Assembly (NCBI GenBank): GCA_021648585.1
Contig: JAKISM010000065.1
Coordinates: forward strand, 1 to 12,248
From: Devosiaceae bacterium
GTDB taxonomy: Bacteria > Pseudomonadota > Alphaproteobacteria > Rhizobiales > Devosiaceae
Length of the DNA: 12,248 nucleotides
Reading direction: 5' to 3'
Every line of letters begins with the position of its first letter. The first letter of the stretch is position 1. Below, in pieces: positions 1-7,489 of the stretch. The notes below the pieces were generated by a model. The model was not told the origin of the DNA and did not search any database. It was given only the letters and a program-made list of their open reading frames with translations. Both the position numbers and the translations under genes were made by a program.

Positions 1-774
1 GTTGAAAAGGCCAAACAGATACTTACAGAGCATTTAGATAATTGGTCGCCAAGTGAAATTGAAAAATACCTAAACCGCCATTATAGTCCCTATTGGTTAC
101 GCACCGATCTTGAATTACAACTAAAACACGCAAAAATGATAAGAAATGCTGATCTAAAGAAACAAGCTTTTTCTGGGACTATTCACGTAAAATCATTTGA
201 GCAAATCACCGAAATTTCTTTTTATACCGCCGATCACCCTCGCCTCCTCACCATGATTGCAGGCGCCTGCACTATGGCAGAGGCTTCAATAGTTGGTGCG
301 CAAATTGTTTTAATGCGAGATGGGCAAGCGCTTGATACTTTACAATTACGTAGAGCTTTTCAAAGTGATGAAGATGAAAATATTCGTGCTCATCGCATTG
401 TTGAAACGGTAAGAGAATTATTAGAGGGCACACGATATCTTGATAAAAAGCCAGTTAAAAATACCCGTCTTAACCGCCGCCTAAAACCTTTCAAAGTACC
501 GGGTGAGGTGCTTATATCAAATAATCTATCAAATAAATTCACGGTGCTTGAGGTTTCAGGACTAGACAGAACAGGTCTATTGCGTGATTTAACAATGGAA
601 ATATCTGAACTTAATCTAACTATTGGTTCAGCCCATATTTCGACCTATGGCGAAAAGGCGGTTGATGTATTTTATGTAACCGATTTAACGGGAGCTAAAA
701 TTGAACAAGACAGGCGACAAGCTAAAATTCATGATAGGCTACTAGAAATATTGGAGCCAAATCGTAAATTATGA
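1..774 (+). CDS. glnD: GlnD, [protein-PII] uridylyltransferase/uridylyl-removing enzyme, C-terminal part
   Basis: This is the 3' end of a longer gene; the frame is open from base 1, so the start lies outside the window. GlnD uridylylates PII proteins when glutamine is low and removes the UMP when glutamine is high, in the cytoplasm. Only the regulatory end is visible. There are two ACT domains, about codons 69-120 (contains TADHPRLLTMIAG) and 181-235 (contains VSGLDRTGLLRDLT). The nucleotidyltransferase and HD domains are not in the window. The segment before the first ACT domain (SPYWLRTDLELQLKHA) also fits GlnD. The stop TGA overlaps the murJ start as ATGA, so the two are probably translationally coupled. 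The glnD-murJ-trpS order, as I recall it, is common in Rhizobiales. Confidence 0.93.
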   Translation, partial: VEKAKQILTEHLDNWSPSEIEKYLNRHYSPYWLRTDLELQLKHAKMIRNADLKKQAFSGTIHVKSFEQITEISFYTADHPRLLTMIAGACTMAEASIVGAQIVLMRDGQALDTLQLRRAFQSDEDENIRAHRIVETVRELLEGTRYLDKKPVKNTRLNRRLKPFKVPGEVLISNNLSNKFTVLEVSGLDRTGLLRDLTMEISELNLTIGSAHISTYGEKAVDVFYVTDLTGAKIEQDRRQAKIHDRLLEILEPNRKL

Positions 775-2336
775 GCCTTTATAAAAACTTTTTCAACGTA
801 AGCGCCATGACGCTTATATCTCGTGTTTTGGGCTTTGTGCGTGATATACTCATCGCCTTAGTGCTTGGCACGGGAATGGTGGCCGACGCTTTTTTTGCAG
901 CATTTCGCTTCCCAAATCTATTTCGAAGATTGTTTGCAGAGGGGGCATTTAACTCAGCCTTTATTCCATTATTTGCCTCTAAATTAGAAGAAAAAACCAA
1001 CGAAGAAGCACGCCTATTTGCCTCACATATTATTTCTTGGCTAGCCGTGTTTTTGCTTATTATTACTATTTTAGCTGAAATCTTTATGCCCCAATTAATG
1101 GCGATTTTTGTACCAGGTTTTGTCGCAGATAAAGAAAAATTTGAATTTACAGTTCTGTTAGCACGCATCTGTTTTCCCTATCTCGCCGCCATGTCTTTAA
1201 TGGCAGCTTATGGCGGCATATTAAATGGTTTGGGTAAGTTTTTAGCCGCCGCATTTGCACCTGTTTTATTAAATATTGTGCTAGTTATAATTTTAATTTT
1301 TCTTGTATTTAGTGTAGAAGCTGGCGCACAAATTGCTGGCATATGGCTTGCGATAGGCATATTCATTGGCGGCATTGCACAATTTATATTGGTATTTTGG
1401 GCGGTAAAGCGCACTGGTTTTTTACCTAAATTTTCCCGCCCCAAAATAAACCCCGATGTTCGCAAATTTTGGTTGCTAGCCATACCTGCAATTTTCACTG
1501 GCGGCATTACACAAATAAATATTTTTATCGGAACAATTATTGCCTCAAGCGCCAGCGCAGCCATTTCATATCTTTATTTTGCCGATAGGCTTTATCAACT
1601 TCCACTAGGGTTAATTGGCATTGCTATTGGCGTTGTGCTTTTGCCAGAGCTTTCACGCCATATAAGCGGTGGTCGCAATATTGAGGCTAAAAAAACTATG
1701 GATAATTCATTGTTATTTGCAATGGTTTTAACTCTACCAGCAACTGCTGGGCTGATAACTCTAGCGCACCCAATTATTCGAACTCTATTTGAGCGTGGTG
1801 CATTTGATGCCATTGCCACCAGTAATACGGCTAATGCTTTAATTGCTTTTTCTTTTGGATTGCCAGCTTTTGTGCTTATTAAACTTTTGCAGCCACAATT
1901 TTTTGCTCGAAAAAACACCAAAACCCCAACCATTTTTGCGGCAATTTCAGTCATTGTAAATATTGCAGTTAGCCTATTATTATTCCCCTATATTCAACAT
2001 ATAGGCATAGCCATTGCCACCTCAGTTTCGGCTTGGATTAATGTTATAATGCTAACGTTTACCCTAAAAAGCCGCAATCATTTCGCTCTTTCCTTTGAGC
2101 AAATTAAACAACAAGGCTTTCTTTTGTTAAGCGCTATAATAATGGGCGCTACAATATTTGGGCTTTCTTTTTTATTAAACGCACCATTGCTTGGGAATTT
2201 TGGTTTCTTAATGCAAATATTATCGCTTTTTGCAATTATTATTGCTGGCATTTTTGTCTATTTTACTCTAATTGATTTCACAAATATTTTGCGCTCAAAA
2301 AATATACTTAGCTTTGTTAAAAGGCGTAACAAATAA
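771..2336 (+). CDS. murJ: MurJ lipid II flippase (MviN family)
   Basis: This 521-residue polytopic inner-membrane protein belongs to the MOP exporter superfamily. MurJ moves lipid II from the cytoplasmic to the periplasmic leaflet for peptidoglycan synthesis. The N-terminal signature is clear: residues 14-60 contain SRVLGFVRD, a DAFFAAFRFPN segment and RRLFAEGAFNSAF. The charged residues R18, R24, D39 and R52 match functionally important positions of E. coli MurJ as I recall them. Many long hydrophobic segments follow, consistent with about 14 transmembrane helices, and the length is usual for the family. The ATG overlaps the glnD stop by 4 bp. trpS begins 14 bp after the stop, so all three are probably co-transcribed. 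Confidence 0.96.
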   Translation: MSLYKNFFNVSAMTLISRVLGFVRDILIALVLGTGMVADAFFAAFRFPNLFRRLFAEGAFNSAFIPLFASKLEEKTNEEARLFASHIISWLAVFLLIITILAEIFMPQLMAIFVPGFVADKEKFEFTVLLARICFPYLAAMSLMAAYGGILNGLGKFLAAAFAPVLLNIVLVIILIFLVFSVEAGAQIAGIWLAIGIFIGGIAQFILVFWAVKRTGFLPKFSRPKINPDVRKFWLLAIPAIFTGGITQINIFIGTIIASSASAAISYLYFADRLYQLPLGLIGIAIGVVLLPELSRHISGGRNIEAKKTMDNSLLFAMVLTLPATAGLITLAHPIIRTLFERGAFDAIATSNTANALIAFSFGLPAFVLIKLLQPQFFARKNTKTPTIFAAISVIVNIAVSLLLFPYIQHIGIAIATSVSAWINVIMLTFTLKSRNHFALSFEQIKQQGFLLLSAIIMGATIFGLSFLLNAPLLGNFGFLMQILSLFAIIIAGIFVYFTLIDFTNILRSKNILSFVKRRNK

Positions 2337-2350
2337 AATTGGAAAATAAT

Positions 2351-3355
2351 ATGTCTTTTACTAATCGAGTTTTTTCAGGAATTAAACCATCAGGTGATTT
2401 GCATTTGGGCAATTATCTTGGCGCAATAAAGCGCTTTGTGCCGTTGCAAGAAACTCATGAATGTATTTATTGCGTGGTTGATATGCACGCAATTACCGTA
2501 TGGCAAGATCCAAAAATCTTAGCGCAATCAACCAGAGAAGTAGCTGCCGCTTACCTTGCAGCAGGTATTGACGCTAAAAAACATATTATTTTTAACCAAA
2601 GCCAAGTTGCTCAACATGCAGAATTGGCATGGATTTTTAATTGCGTAGCACGTATGGGCTGGATGCAGCGCATGACACAATTCAAAGATAAAGCAGGTAA
2701 AAATGCGCAAAATGTTTCGCTTGGCCTATTTGCCTATCCCTCATTAATGGCGGCAGATATTTTATTATATAAGGCAACGCACGTACCAGTTGGTGAGGAT
2801 CAAAAACAACATCTCGAGTTAACTCGTGATATTGCAACAAAGTTCAACAATGATTTTGATAAAGATTTCTTTCCGCTTCCAGAGCCAATTATTACAGGAG
2901 CGGCAACAAGAGTTATGTCCTTAAGAGATGGCACAAAGAAAATGTCAAAATCCGAAAGCTCAAGCCTTGCCACCATTTATATGCTAGACGACGAGGACGC
3001 TATTGCTAAGAAAATCAAAAAAGCTAGAACTGATCCTGAGCCATTGCCGCAAAATTTTGATGATTTAGAAAATCGCTTAGAGGCAAAAAACTTAGTTTCA
3101 ATTTATGCAGCTTTAGCTGATATATCTCCGCAAGAAGTATTAAATCAATATGGCGGTGAGGGATTTGGTGTGTTTAAGCCAGCGCTTGCACAATTAGCAG
3201 TTGAAAAGCTTGCACCAATGAATAAAGAAATGCGCCGCTATTTAGATGATAAAGCGCAAATTGATGAAATATTAAAAGATGGGGCAAACAGAGCAAGAGA
3301 AATAGCAAAAACCACTATGAAGCAAGTCAAAGATATTGTTGGTTTTATTAGCTAA
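2351..3355 (+). CDS. trpS: Tryptophanyl-tRNA synthetase
   Basis: TrpRS charges tRNA-Trp with tryptophan. It is a class I aminoacyl-tRNA synthetase acting in the cytoplasm as a dimer. The HIGH-type motif is HLGN at residues 18-21, in the context SGIKPSGDLHLGNYLGA. The KMSKS loop is exact at residues 197-201. I chose the ATG at 2351 over an in-frame TTG at 2339 because it gives 334 residues, the usual TrpRS length, starts directly before the conserved core, and has GGAAAA about 5 bases upstream. The gene lies 14 bp after murJ and 15 bp before the solute-binding protein gene, so it is probably in the glnD-murJ operon. No truncation or odd residue was seen. Confidence 0.96.
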   Translation: MSFTNRVFSGIKPSGDLHLGNYLGAIKRFVPLQETHECIYCVVDMHAITVWQDPKILAQSTREVAAAYLAAGIDAKKHIIFNQSQVAQHAELAWIFNCVARMGWMQRMTQFKDKAGKNAQNVSLGLFAYPSLMAADILLYKATHVPVGEDQKQHLELTRDIATKFNNDFDKDFFPLPEPIITGAATRVMSLRDGTKKMSKSESSSLATIYMLDDEDAIAKKIKKARTDPEPLPQNFDDLENRLEAKNLVSIYAALADISPQEVLNQYGGEGFGVFKPALAQLAVEKLAPMNKEMRRYLDDKAQIDEILKDGANRAREIAKTTMKQVKDIVGFIS

Positions 3356-3370
3356 AACATTAGGTAACAT

Positions 3371-4255
3371 ATGAAATTTCTAACTAGATTATATTTAGCT
3401 CTAATATTTTTAGGCATTACTATTGCCGCTGGCTTTTCTCAAAATACGATAAATGAGCGTGATAATACATCGCCCACAACATCGCTCCCCATGCCCATAC
3501 CCCTGCCCTTGCCCTATCATTTAGACCCAAATAGCAAAATAAAAGCTCCCAATTCTGCTTCAGTACCAGCGATAAGATTTTTATCTAGCACAGATTTCTT
3601 CCCCTTTAATTACCGTAATAGTTCAGGGCGTTTAGTTGGTTATAATATTGATCTAAGTAATGAGATTTGCGCCCTATTAGATATTTCATGCACCATGCAA
3701 GCTTGGCCTTGGGAGCAAATTCAAAGCGCACTTAAAGATAATCAGGGCGATGCGCTTATTGCAGGGCTTGCAATTACTAATGAGAGCGCTAATCAATTTG
3801 ATTTTTCAAATATTTATTTAATGCTACCTGCTCGTTTCATTATTCAAAAATCAAATAAAAATCTTTTTGATGCAAATAATTTAGAAAATAAAAAAATCGC
3901 AGTAATTGCAAATTCAGCACATGCAAAATATTTAAGTAAATATTTCATTTCTATTGAGCAGGTAGTTTTTGATAGCGAATTAGAGGCCTTAAAATCATTA
4001 CAAGCTGGCGAGACCTTTGCCTATTTTGGCGATGGAATGCGTGCCTCATTTTGGCTAAATGAAAATATCAACTGTTGCGAATTTGCAGGTGAAGCATATT
4101 TTAGCTCCACCTATTTTGGAGAGGGAATGAGCATAGCTTTCCCATTGGAGCGAGAGGCAGTGCGAAAAGCAATTAATTATTCGCTCGCTCAGCTAAAGCG
4201 CAACGGCAAATTAGATGAATTATATTTAAGATGGTTTCCTATCAGTTTTTACTAA
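3371..4255 (+). CDS. Periplasmic solute-binding protein, family 3 (amino-acid-type)
   Basis: This 294-residue protein has an N-terminal signal peptide (residues 1 to about 24: a Lys/Arg start, a hydrophobic LYLALIFLGITIAA core, then GFSQ). A Pro-rich spacer follows, with alternating proline at residues 40-48. From about residue 68 it resembles extracellular solute-binding family 3 proteins: FFPFNYRNSSGRLVGYNIDL near the N-lobe, a DALIAGLAIT segment, and a C-terminal helix ending in GKLDELYLRWF. It probably binds a small polar ligand in the periplasm. No permease or ATPase gene is adjacent, so its partner is unknown and it may be a sensor rather than a transporter part. The start ATG has AGGTAA about 4 bases upstream. 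The 3' end overlaps the opposite-strand hydroxylase gene by 30 bp. The ligand cannot be predicted. Confidence 0.85.
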   Translation: MKFLTRLYLALIFLGITIAAGFSQNTINERDNTSPTTSLPMPIPLPLPYHLDPNSKIKAPNSASVPAIRFLSSTDFFPFNYRNSSGRLVGYNIDLSNEICALLDISCTMQAWPWEQIQSALKDNQGDALIAGLAITNESANQFDFSNIYLMLPARFIIQKSNKNLFDANNLENKKIAVIANSAHAKYLSKYFISIEQVVFDSELEALKSLQAGETFAYFGDGMRASFWLNENINCCEFAGEAYFSSTYFGEGMSIAFPLEREAVRKAINYSLAQLKRNGKLDELYLRWFPISFY

Positions 4256-5086
4256 TTCGCTATTTTCTTTTTTACTTGCTGGTGGATTGACAAAGGGAAG
4301 TTTCAAGCTCCAAAAAAGCCTCGTTGAAGCCCCGTCCTGCCATTGCAGCCCGATTTTCATTTTCTCATGCCCATCTTTTGGCTGAGCAATATAGGTTCTA
4401 AATATATGATCCCAAATTGATAGCGCAAAACCATAATTACTATCCGTTTCTTTATGATGAACTGAATGGTGAATTCTGTGCATATCAGGCGTTACAATAA
4501 AAGTTCGCAATATCCTATCAAGCCAAAGCGGTAATTTATAATTTGCATGATTAAACATTGCCGAACCATTGAGAATTATTTCAAATATCACAACTAAAAT
4601 AACTGGCGCACCAAGCAAGATAACCACTAGCGCTTTTATGAATATTGAAAGCACTATTTCTATAGGGTGAAAGCGCAGTGCCGTTGAAGCATCAATTTCT
4701 TCATCTGAATGATGCACACGATGTAAACGCCATAATATCGGAACTTTATGAAATACTAAATGCTGCGTCCAAATGGTAAGATCAAGCGCCAAAAAGCCCA
4801 AAATATACACTAGCCCTATCGGCATATTAATCAGATTAAACAGCCCAAATCCATTTTGTTGCGCCCAAATAGCGCTAAGAACTGCGGTTATTGGAACAAT
4901 AAGACCAACTAAAAAAACTGCTATGAAATTTGTAAAAATAATCGCAAAATTTGTTGTCCAGCGTTTTACACGAGAAAAACGACGCTTACGACGAGGCAAC
5001 CAAGCCTCAAGCAACGCCATTATAATAAAAATACCAATAAAAAAACTTAATCTAATCGTGCTTTCGCTCAAGCCAAGAAATTCCAT
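4226..5086 (-). CDS. Sterol desaturase / fatty acid hydroxylase family membrane protein
   Basis: This 286-residue membrane enzyme has the histidine-box pattern of the di-metal fatty acid hydroxylase superfamily: HLVFH at 109-113, HRVHH at 122-126, HP at 140, HAN at 180 and HRIHHSVHH at 203-211. Hydrophobic segments lie at about 12-30, 46-72, 88-107 and 142-175. Members use O2 to hydroxylate or desaturate lipids such as sterols, carotenoids, ornithine lipids or ceramide-like fatty acids; the substrate here cannot be named. The ATG has AGGAT about 6 bases upstream on the minus strand. A 9-bp inverted repeat lies in its leader at 5099-5126. The TerB-like gene lies 83 bp upstream on the same strand, so co-transcription is possible. 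The 3' end overlaps the solute-binding gene tail to tail. Confidence 0.88.
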   Translation of the reverse strand: MEFLGLSESTIRLSFFIGIFIIMALLEAWLPRRKRRFSRVKRWTTNFAIIFTNFIAVFLVGLIVPITAVLSAIWAQQNGFGLFNLINMPIGLVYILGFLALDLTIWTQHLVFHKVPILWRLHRVHHSDEEIDASTALRFHPIEIVLSIFIKALVVILLGAPVILVVIFEIILNGSAMFNHANYKLPLWLDRILRTFIVTPDMHRIHHSVHHKETDSNYGFALSIWDHIFRTYIAQPKDGHEKMKIGLQWQDGASTRLFWSLKLPFVNPPASKKENSELVKTDRKPS

Positions 5087-5098
5087 AATCTATCCTAT

Positions 5099-5126
5099 AT
5101 TAGTTTATTCTAATATATAAACTAAT
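5099..5126. promoter_or_regulatory. Perfect 9-bp inverted repeat in the hydroxylase gene leader
   Basis: The arms are ATTAGTTTA (5099-5107) and TAAACTAAT (5118-5126), separated by 10 bases. The repeat ends 13 bases before the start codon of the minus-strand hydroxylase gene. It could be an operator for a dimeric regulator or a weak AT-rich RNA hairpin. There is no GC stem and no following T-run, so it is a poor terminator candidate for the upstream TerB-like gene. The function is inferred from position only. Confidence 0.4.
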
Positions 5127-5169
5127 TAGACTGGCTTGACTATTAAAATAAAAACAAATTTTTGTGATA

Positions 5170-5577
5170 TCAAACTTTACGCAATCGAGCGCGTGCGCCA
5201 ACCTCAATCGCCGCAGTTGTTAGACGGTCAATGCTCAATCTATCACGCACCATTTCAAGCCAACGTAATTCTTCTTGCTCAAGCTCAAGATCAACGGCAG
5301 CAATTTCAACACAAAGCGCATAGGCCGTATCATGTAATCTTGTCGGCAATGTTTTAAGCGCAATATCAAGCACCCTATTTAGATCATCAACCTCTCGCAT
5401 TAAATCCAAACAATTACCTGCAACCTCAGAAAGCTGCGCCCGAGAATAATTTTCAAATATTGGCAAACGATCAACCAAAGCCCCTATTCGATCTAATTCA
5501 AGATCACTAAGCGAGCTATCAGCAGCAGCTGTTACAACCATTAAATATACCAAACCATCTTGTGATGAAAATACCAT
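5170..5577 (-). CDS. TerB-like small helical protein (tellurite resistance TerB family)
   Basis: The predicted product is 135 residues, soluble and almost entirely helical, with many acidic residues. It resembles TerB/DjlA-N-like domains: an early AAADSSLSDLELDRI segment (about 18-31) and a later ALCVEIAAVDLELEQEE segment (about 87-103) look like the two acidic repeats that hold metal in this fold. I chose the ATG at 5577 because it has AAGGGAAG just upstream. An upstream extension to 5637 would add a low-complexity Leu-rich stretch (MLLLILLLLL) read from AT-rich DNA. The family name comes from tellurite operons, but isolated members like this have no proven role, and no other ter gene is nearby. 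It lies 83 bp upstream of the hydroxylase gene on the same strand and diverges from lysS. Confidence 0.72.
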   Translation of the reverse strand: MVFSSQDGLVYLMVVTAAADSSLSDLELDRIGALVDRLPIFENYSRAQLSEVAGNCLDLMREVDDLNRVLDIALKTLPTRLHDTAYALCVEIAAVDLELEQEELRWLEMVRDRLSIDRLTTAAIEVGARARLRKV

Positions 5578-5644
5578 GAGCTTCCCTTTTATGTTTGAAC
5601 TTAAATCTAATAGTAATAATAAAATAAGCAAGAGCATAGGTCAG

Positions 5645-5650
5645 ATTATA
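5645..5650 (-). promoter_or_regulatory. Possible -10 box for the TerB-like gene
   Basis: On the minus strand these bases read TATAAT, a perfect -10 consensus, 67 bases before the chosen TerB-like start, in the divergent spacer shared with lysS. No good -35 is visible at 16-18 bp. In an AT-rich genome the hexamer alone is weak evidence. Confidence 0.25.
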
Positions 5651-5723
5651 TATATGACGCTAAATATTGACTGAAAGCAAATTGGGTGCAACAAACCGCT
5701 TGAAATAACGAAAGAGAAATATT

Positions 5724-7391
5724 GTGTCTAAAAATAATCTAGTAAAACCAGCCCGCCGGCGTGAGGCAGTAAAACCAGCCCGCCGGCGTGAGGCAATAAA
5801 AATTGATCCTTCATTTTTTGATGTCGCAAAAAGCGCCAAAGCATGGCCATTTGTTGAGGCGCAACGACTAGTAAATCGTCTTAAGAGAACAGGCAAAAAA
5901 TCAGTTATCTTTCAAACTGGTTATGGCCCTTCTGGCTTGCCCCATATTGGCACTTTTGGCGAAGTAATGCGCACCACAATGGTTAGAACCGCTTTTCGCC
6001 TTTTAACTGATGATAAAATCCCCACTAAGTTAATTTGTTTTTCCGACGATATGGACGGCTTAAGAAAAGTACCAACCAATGTTCCAAATCAAGAAATGAT
6101 GCAGACCTACCTCAATATACCTCTTTCTCGTATTCCTGACCCCTTTTCTAATGAATATAAATCTTTTGCTGCAGCAAATAATGCTCGCCTAATGGCATTC
6201 CTTGATGATTATGGTTTTGAATATGAATTTATCTCGGCAACCGATTATTATACATCAGGACGTTTTGATGAAGCACTTATGCGCATGTTAGAAAAATATG
6301 ATGACGTGATGGATATTATCCTACCAACTTTGGGAGCAGAGCGACAAGAAACCTATTCACCATTTTTACCAATTTGCAAACGCACTGGAAAAGTATTGCA
6401 AGTTCCAATGATTGCACGAAATATTGAAAAAGGCACAATTACCTATATTGACCCTGAAACAAACGAGGAAATAGAAACTAGCGTAAAGGGCGGTAATGTT
6501 AAGTGCCAATGGAAGGCTGATTGGGCGTTGCGCTGGTTTGCGCTTGGCATAGATTATGAAATGGCAGGCAAGGATTTAATCGAAAGCGTGCGTCTTTCTT
6601 CTCGCATTGTAAAAGCACTTGGCGGCACGCCGCCAGAGGGCTTTAATTATGAATTATTTTTAGATGAGGGGGGGCAAAAAATCTCTAAATCTAAAGGCAA
6701 TGGACTAACTATTGAGGACTGGCTTAAATATGCCACCCCTGAAAGCATGGCACTTTTCATGTTTCAAAAACCAAAAACCGCCAAGAGGCTTTATTTTGAT
6801 ATTATTCCAAAAGCGGTTGATGAATATTATCAATTTGTCAGCGCTTACCATACTCAAGATAAAGCTAAGCAAATTGAAAACCCTGTCTTTCATATTCATT
6901 CTGGCGATCCAAGTAAACACGATATGCCGATAAGTTTTGCGCTTTTGCTTAACTTAGTATCTGCCGCCAATGCGCATGATAAAACAGTGCTTTGGGGTTT
7001 TATTTCAAATTATGTAAAAGGGGCAACTCCAAAATCTCACCCCGAATTAGATAGGCTTGCAGGCTTTGCTATTGCCTATTTTGAAGATTTTATTAAGCCA
7101 AACAAAAAATTTCGTGCGCCAGACGAAAAAGAGCGAACAGCACTTATAGCGCTTAGTGAAGGATTAGAGAATTTGGGCAATGAAAGCGATGCCGCAACAA
7201 TTCAAAGCCTAGTTTTTGAAATAGGTAAAGAAAATGAATTTGAGCCATTACGTAATTGGTTTAAGGCGCTCTATCAAATTCTATTAGGGCAAGATCAAGG
7301 ACCTCGTTTTGGCTCGTTCGTTGCGCTTTATGGCATTGATGAAACCAAAAAATTGATAAAAGACGCACTTAGCGGTAAGCTAACAGCATAA
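5724..7391 (+). CDS. lysS: Lysyl-tRNA synthetase, class I
   Basis: This is a class I LysRS (555 residues), the archaeal-type enzyme also used by alphaproteobacteria in place of class II LysRS. It charges tRNA-Lys in the cytoplasm. The HIGH-type motif is HIGT at residues 74-77 (context GYGPSGLPHIGTFGE) and the KMSKS loop is KISKS at 319-323. The conserved CFSDDMDGLRKVP segment lies at about 105-117. The start is GTG at 5724 with AGAGAAA upstream; no usable start lies between it and the conserved core. Residues 7-24 are two identical VKPARRREA repeats encoded by a 27-bp tandem repeat, which looks inserted before the usual family start region (DPSFFDVAKSAKAWPF). The gene diverges from the TerB-like gene. 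I saw no clear promoter. Confidence 0.95.
   Translation: MSKNNLVKPARRREAVKPARRREAIKIDPSFFDVAKSAKAWPFVEAQRLVNRLKRTGKKSVIFQTGYGPSGLPHIGTFGEVMRTTMVRTAFRLLTDDKIPTKLICFSDDMDGLRKVPTNVPNQEMMQTYLNIPLSRIPDPFSNEYKSFAAANNARLMAFLDDYGFEYEFISATDYYTSGRFDEALMRMLEKYDDVMDIILPTLGAERQETYSPFLPICKRTGKVLQVPMIARNIEKGTITYIDPETNEEIETSVKGGNVKCQWKADWALRWFALGIDYEMAGKDLIESVRLSSRIVKALGGTPPEGFNYELFLDEGGQKISKSKGNGLTIEDWLKYATPESMALFMFQKPKTAKRLYFDIIPKAVDEYYQFVSAYHTQDKAKQIENPVFHIHSGDPSKHDMPISFALLLNLVSAANAHDKTVLWGFISNYVKGATPKSHPELDRLAGFAIAYFEDFIKPNKKFRAPDEKERTALIALSEGLENLGNESDAATIQSLVFEIGKENEFEPLRNWFKALYQILLGQDQGPRFGSFVALYGIDETKKLIKDALSGKLTA
5741..5794 (+). repeat. 27-bp GC-rich tandem repeat (two identical copies) inside lysS
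   Basis: Copies lie at 5741-5767 and 5768-5794 and are identical. Each encodes nine residues (VKPARRREA) in frame. The core contains the self-complementary octamer CGCCGGCG and ends in CGGCGTGAGGC. That 11-mer also occurs exactly at 8820-8830 in the intergenic repeat region. The composition is much more GC-rich than the surrounding lysS sequence. Confidence 0.9.
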
Positions 7392-7428
7392 TTTTTACTT
7401 ATATTATTCACAGCAATAAATAATTATT

Positions 7429-7473
7429 CTTGCCCAAACCTCCTTGCAATGGCACGATAAAGCTAGGGGCAAG
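7429..7473. promoter_or_regulatory. Inverted repeat before the universal stress gene
   Basis: CTTGCCC (7429-7435) and GGGCAAG (7467-7473) are complementary, separated by 31 bases. The repeat lies in the 98-bp gap between lysS and the universal stress gene. The left arm includes TTGCCC, which could be a -35-like element, but no convincing -10 is seen at normal spacing. The loop is long, so a terminator role is unlikely. Confidence 0.2.
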
Positions 7474-7489
7474 TAAAGGATAGGTAATT

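Noticed and set aside
779..1954. Three minus-strand open frames of about 120 codons inside murJ
   Set aside because: They lie antisense to a clearly real gene with an intact family signature, and their translations match nothing recognisable.
5136..5357. Plus-strand open frame over the TerB-like gene
   Set aside because: The minus-strand frame has a good ribosome-binding site and TerB-like acidic helices; the plus-strand translation is not recognisable.
5578..5637. Twenty-codon upstream extension of the TerB-like protein (Leu-rich, like a signal peptide)
   Set aside because: It comes from AT-rich TTA-type repeats, and the internal ATG at 5577 has a strong ribosome-binding site. A signal peptide would also need a basic start, which is absent.
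5667..5695. lysS promoter with TTGACT at 5667-5672
   Set aside because: The hexamer is a good -35, but the bases 17 bp downstream (AACAAA) are not a credible -10.
5741..5794. CRISPR-like repeat
   Set aside because: There are only two copies, directly abutting with no spacer, and they lie inside a coding frame.
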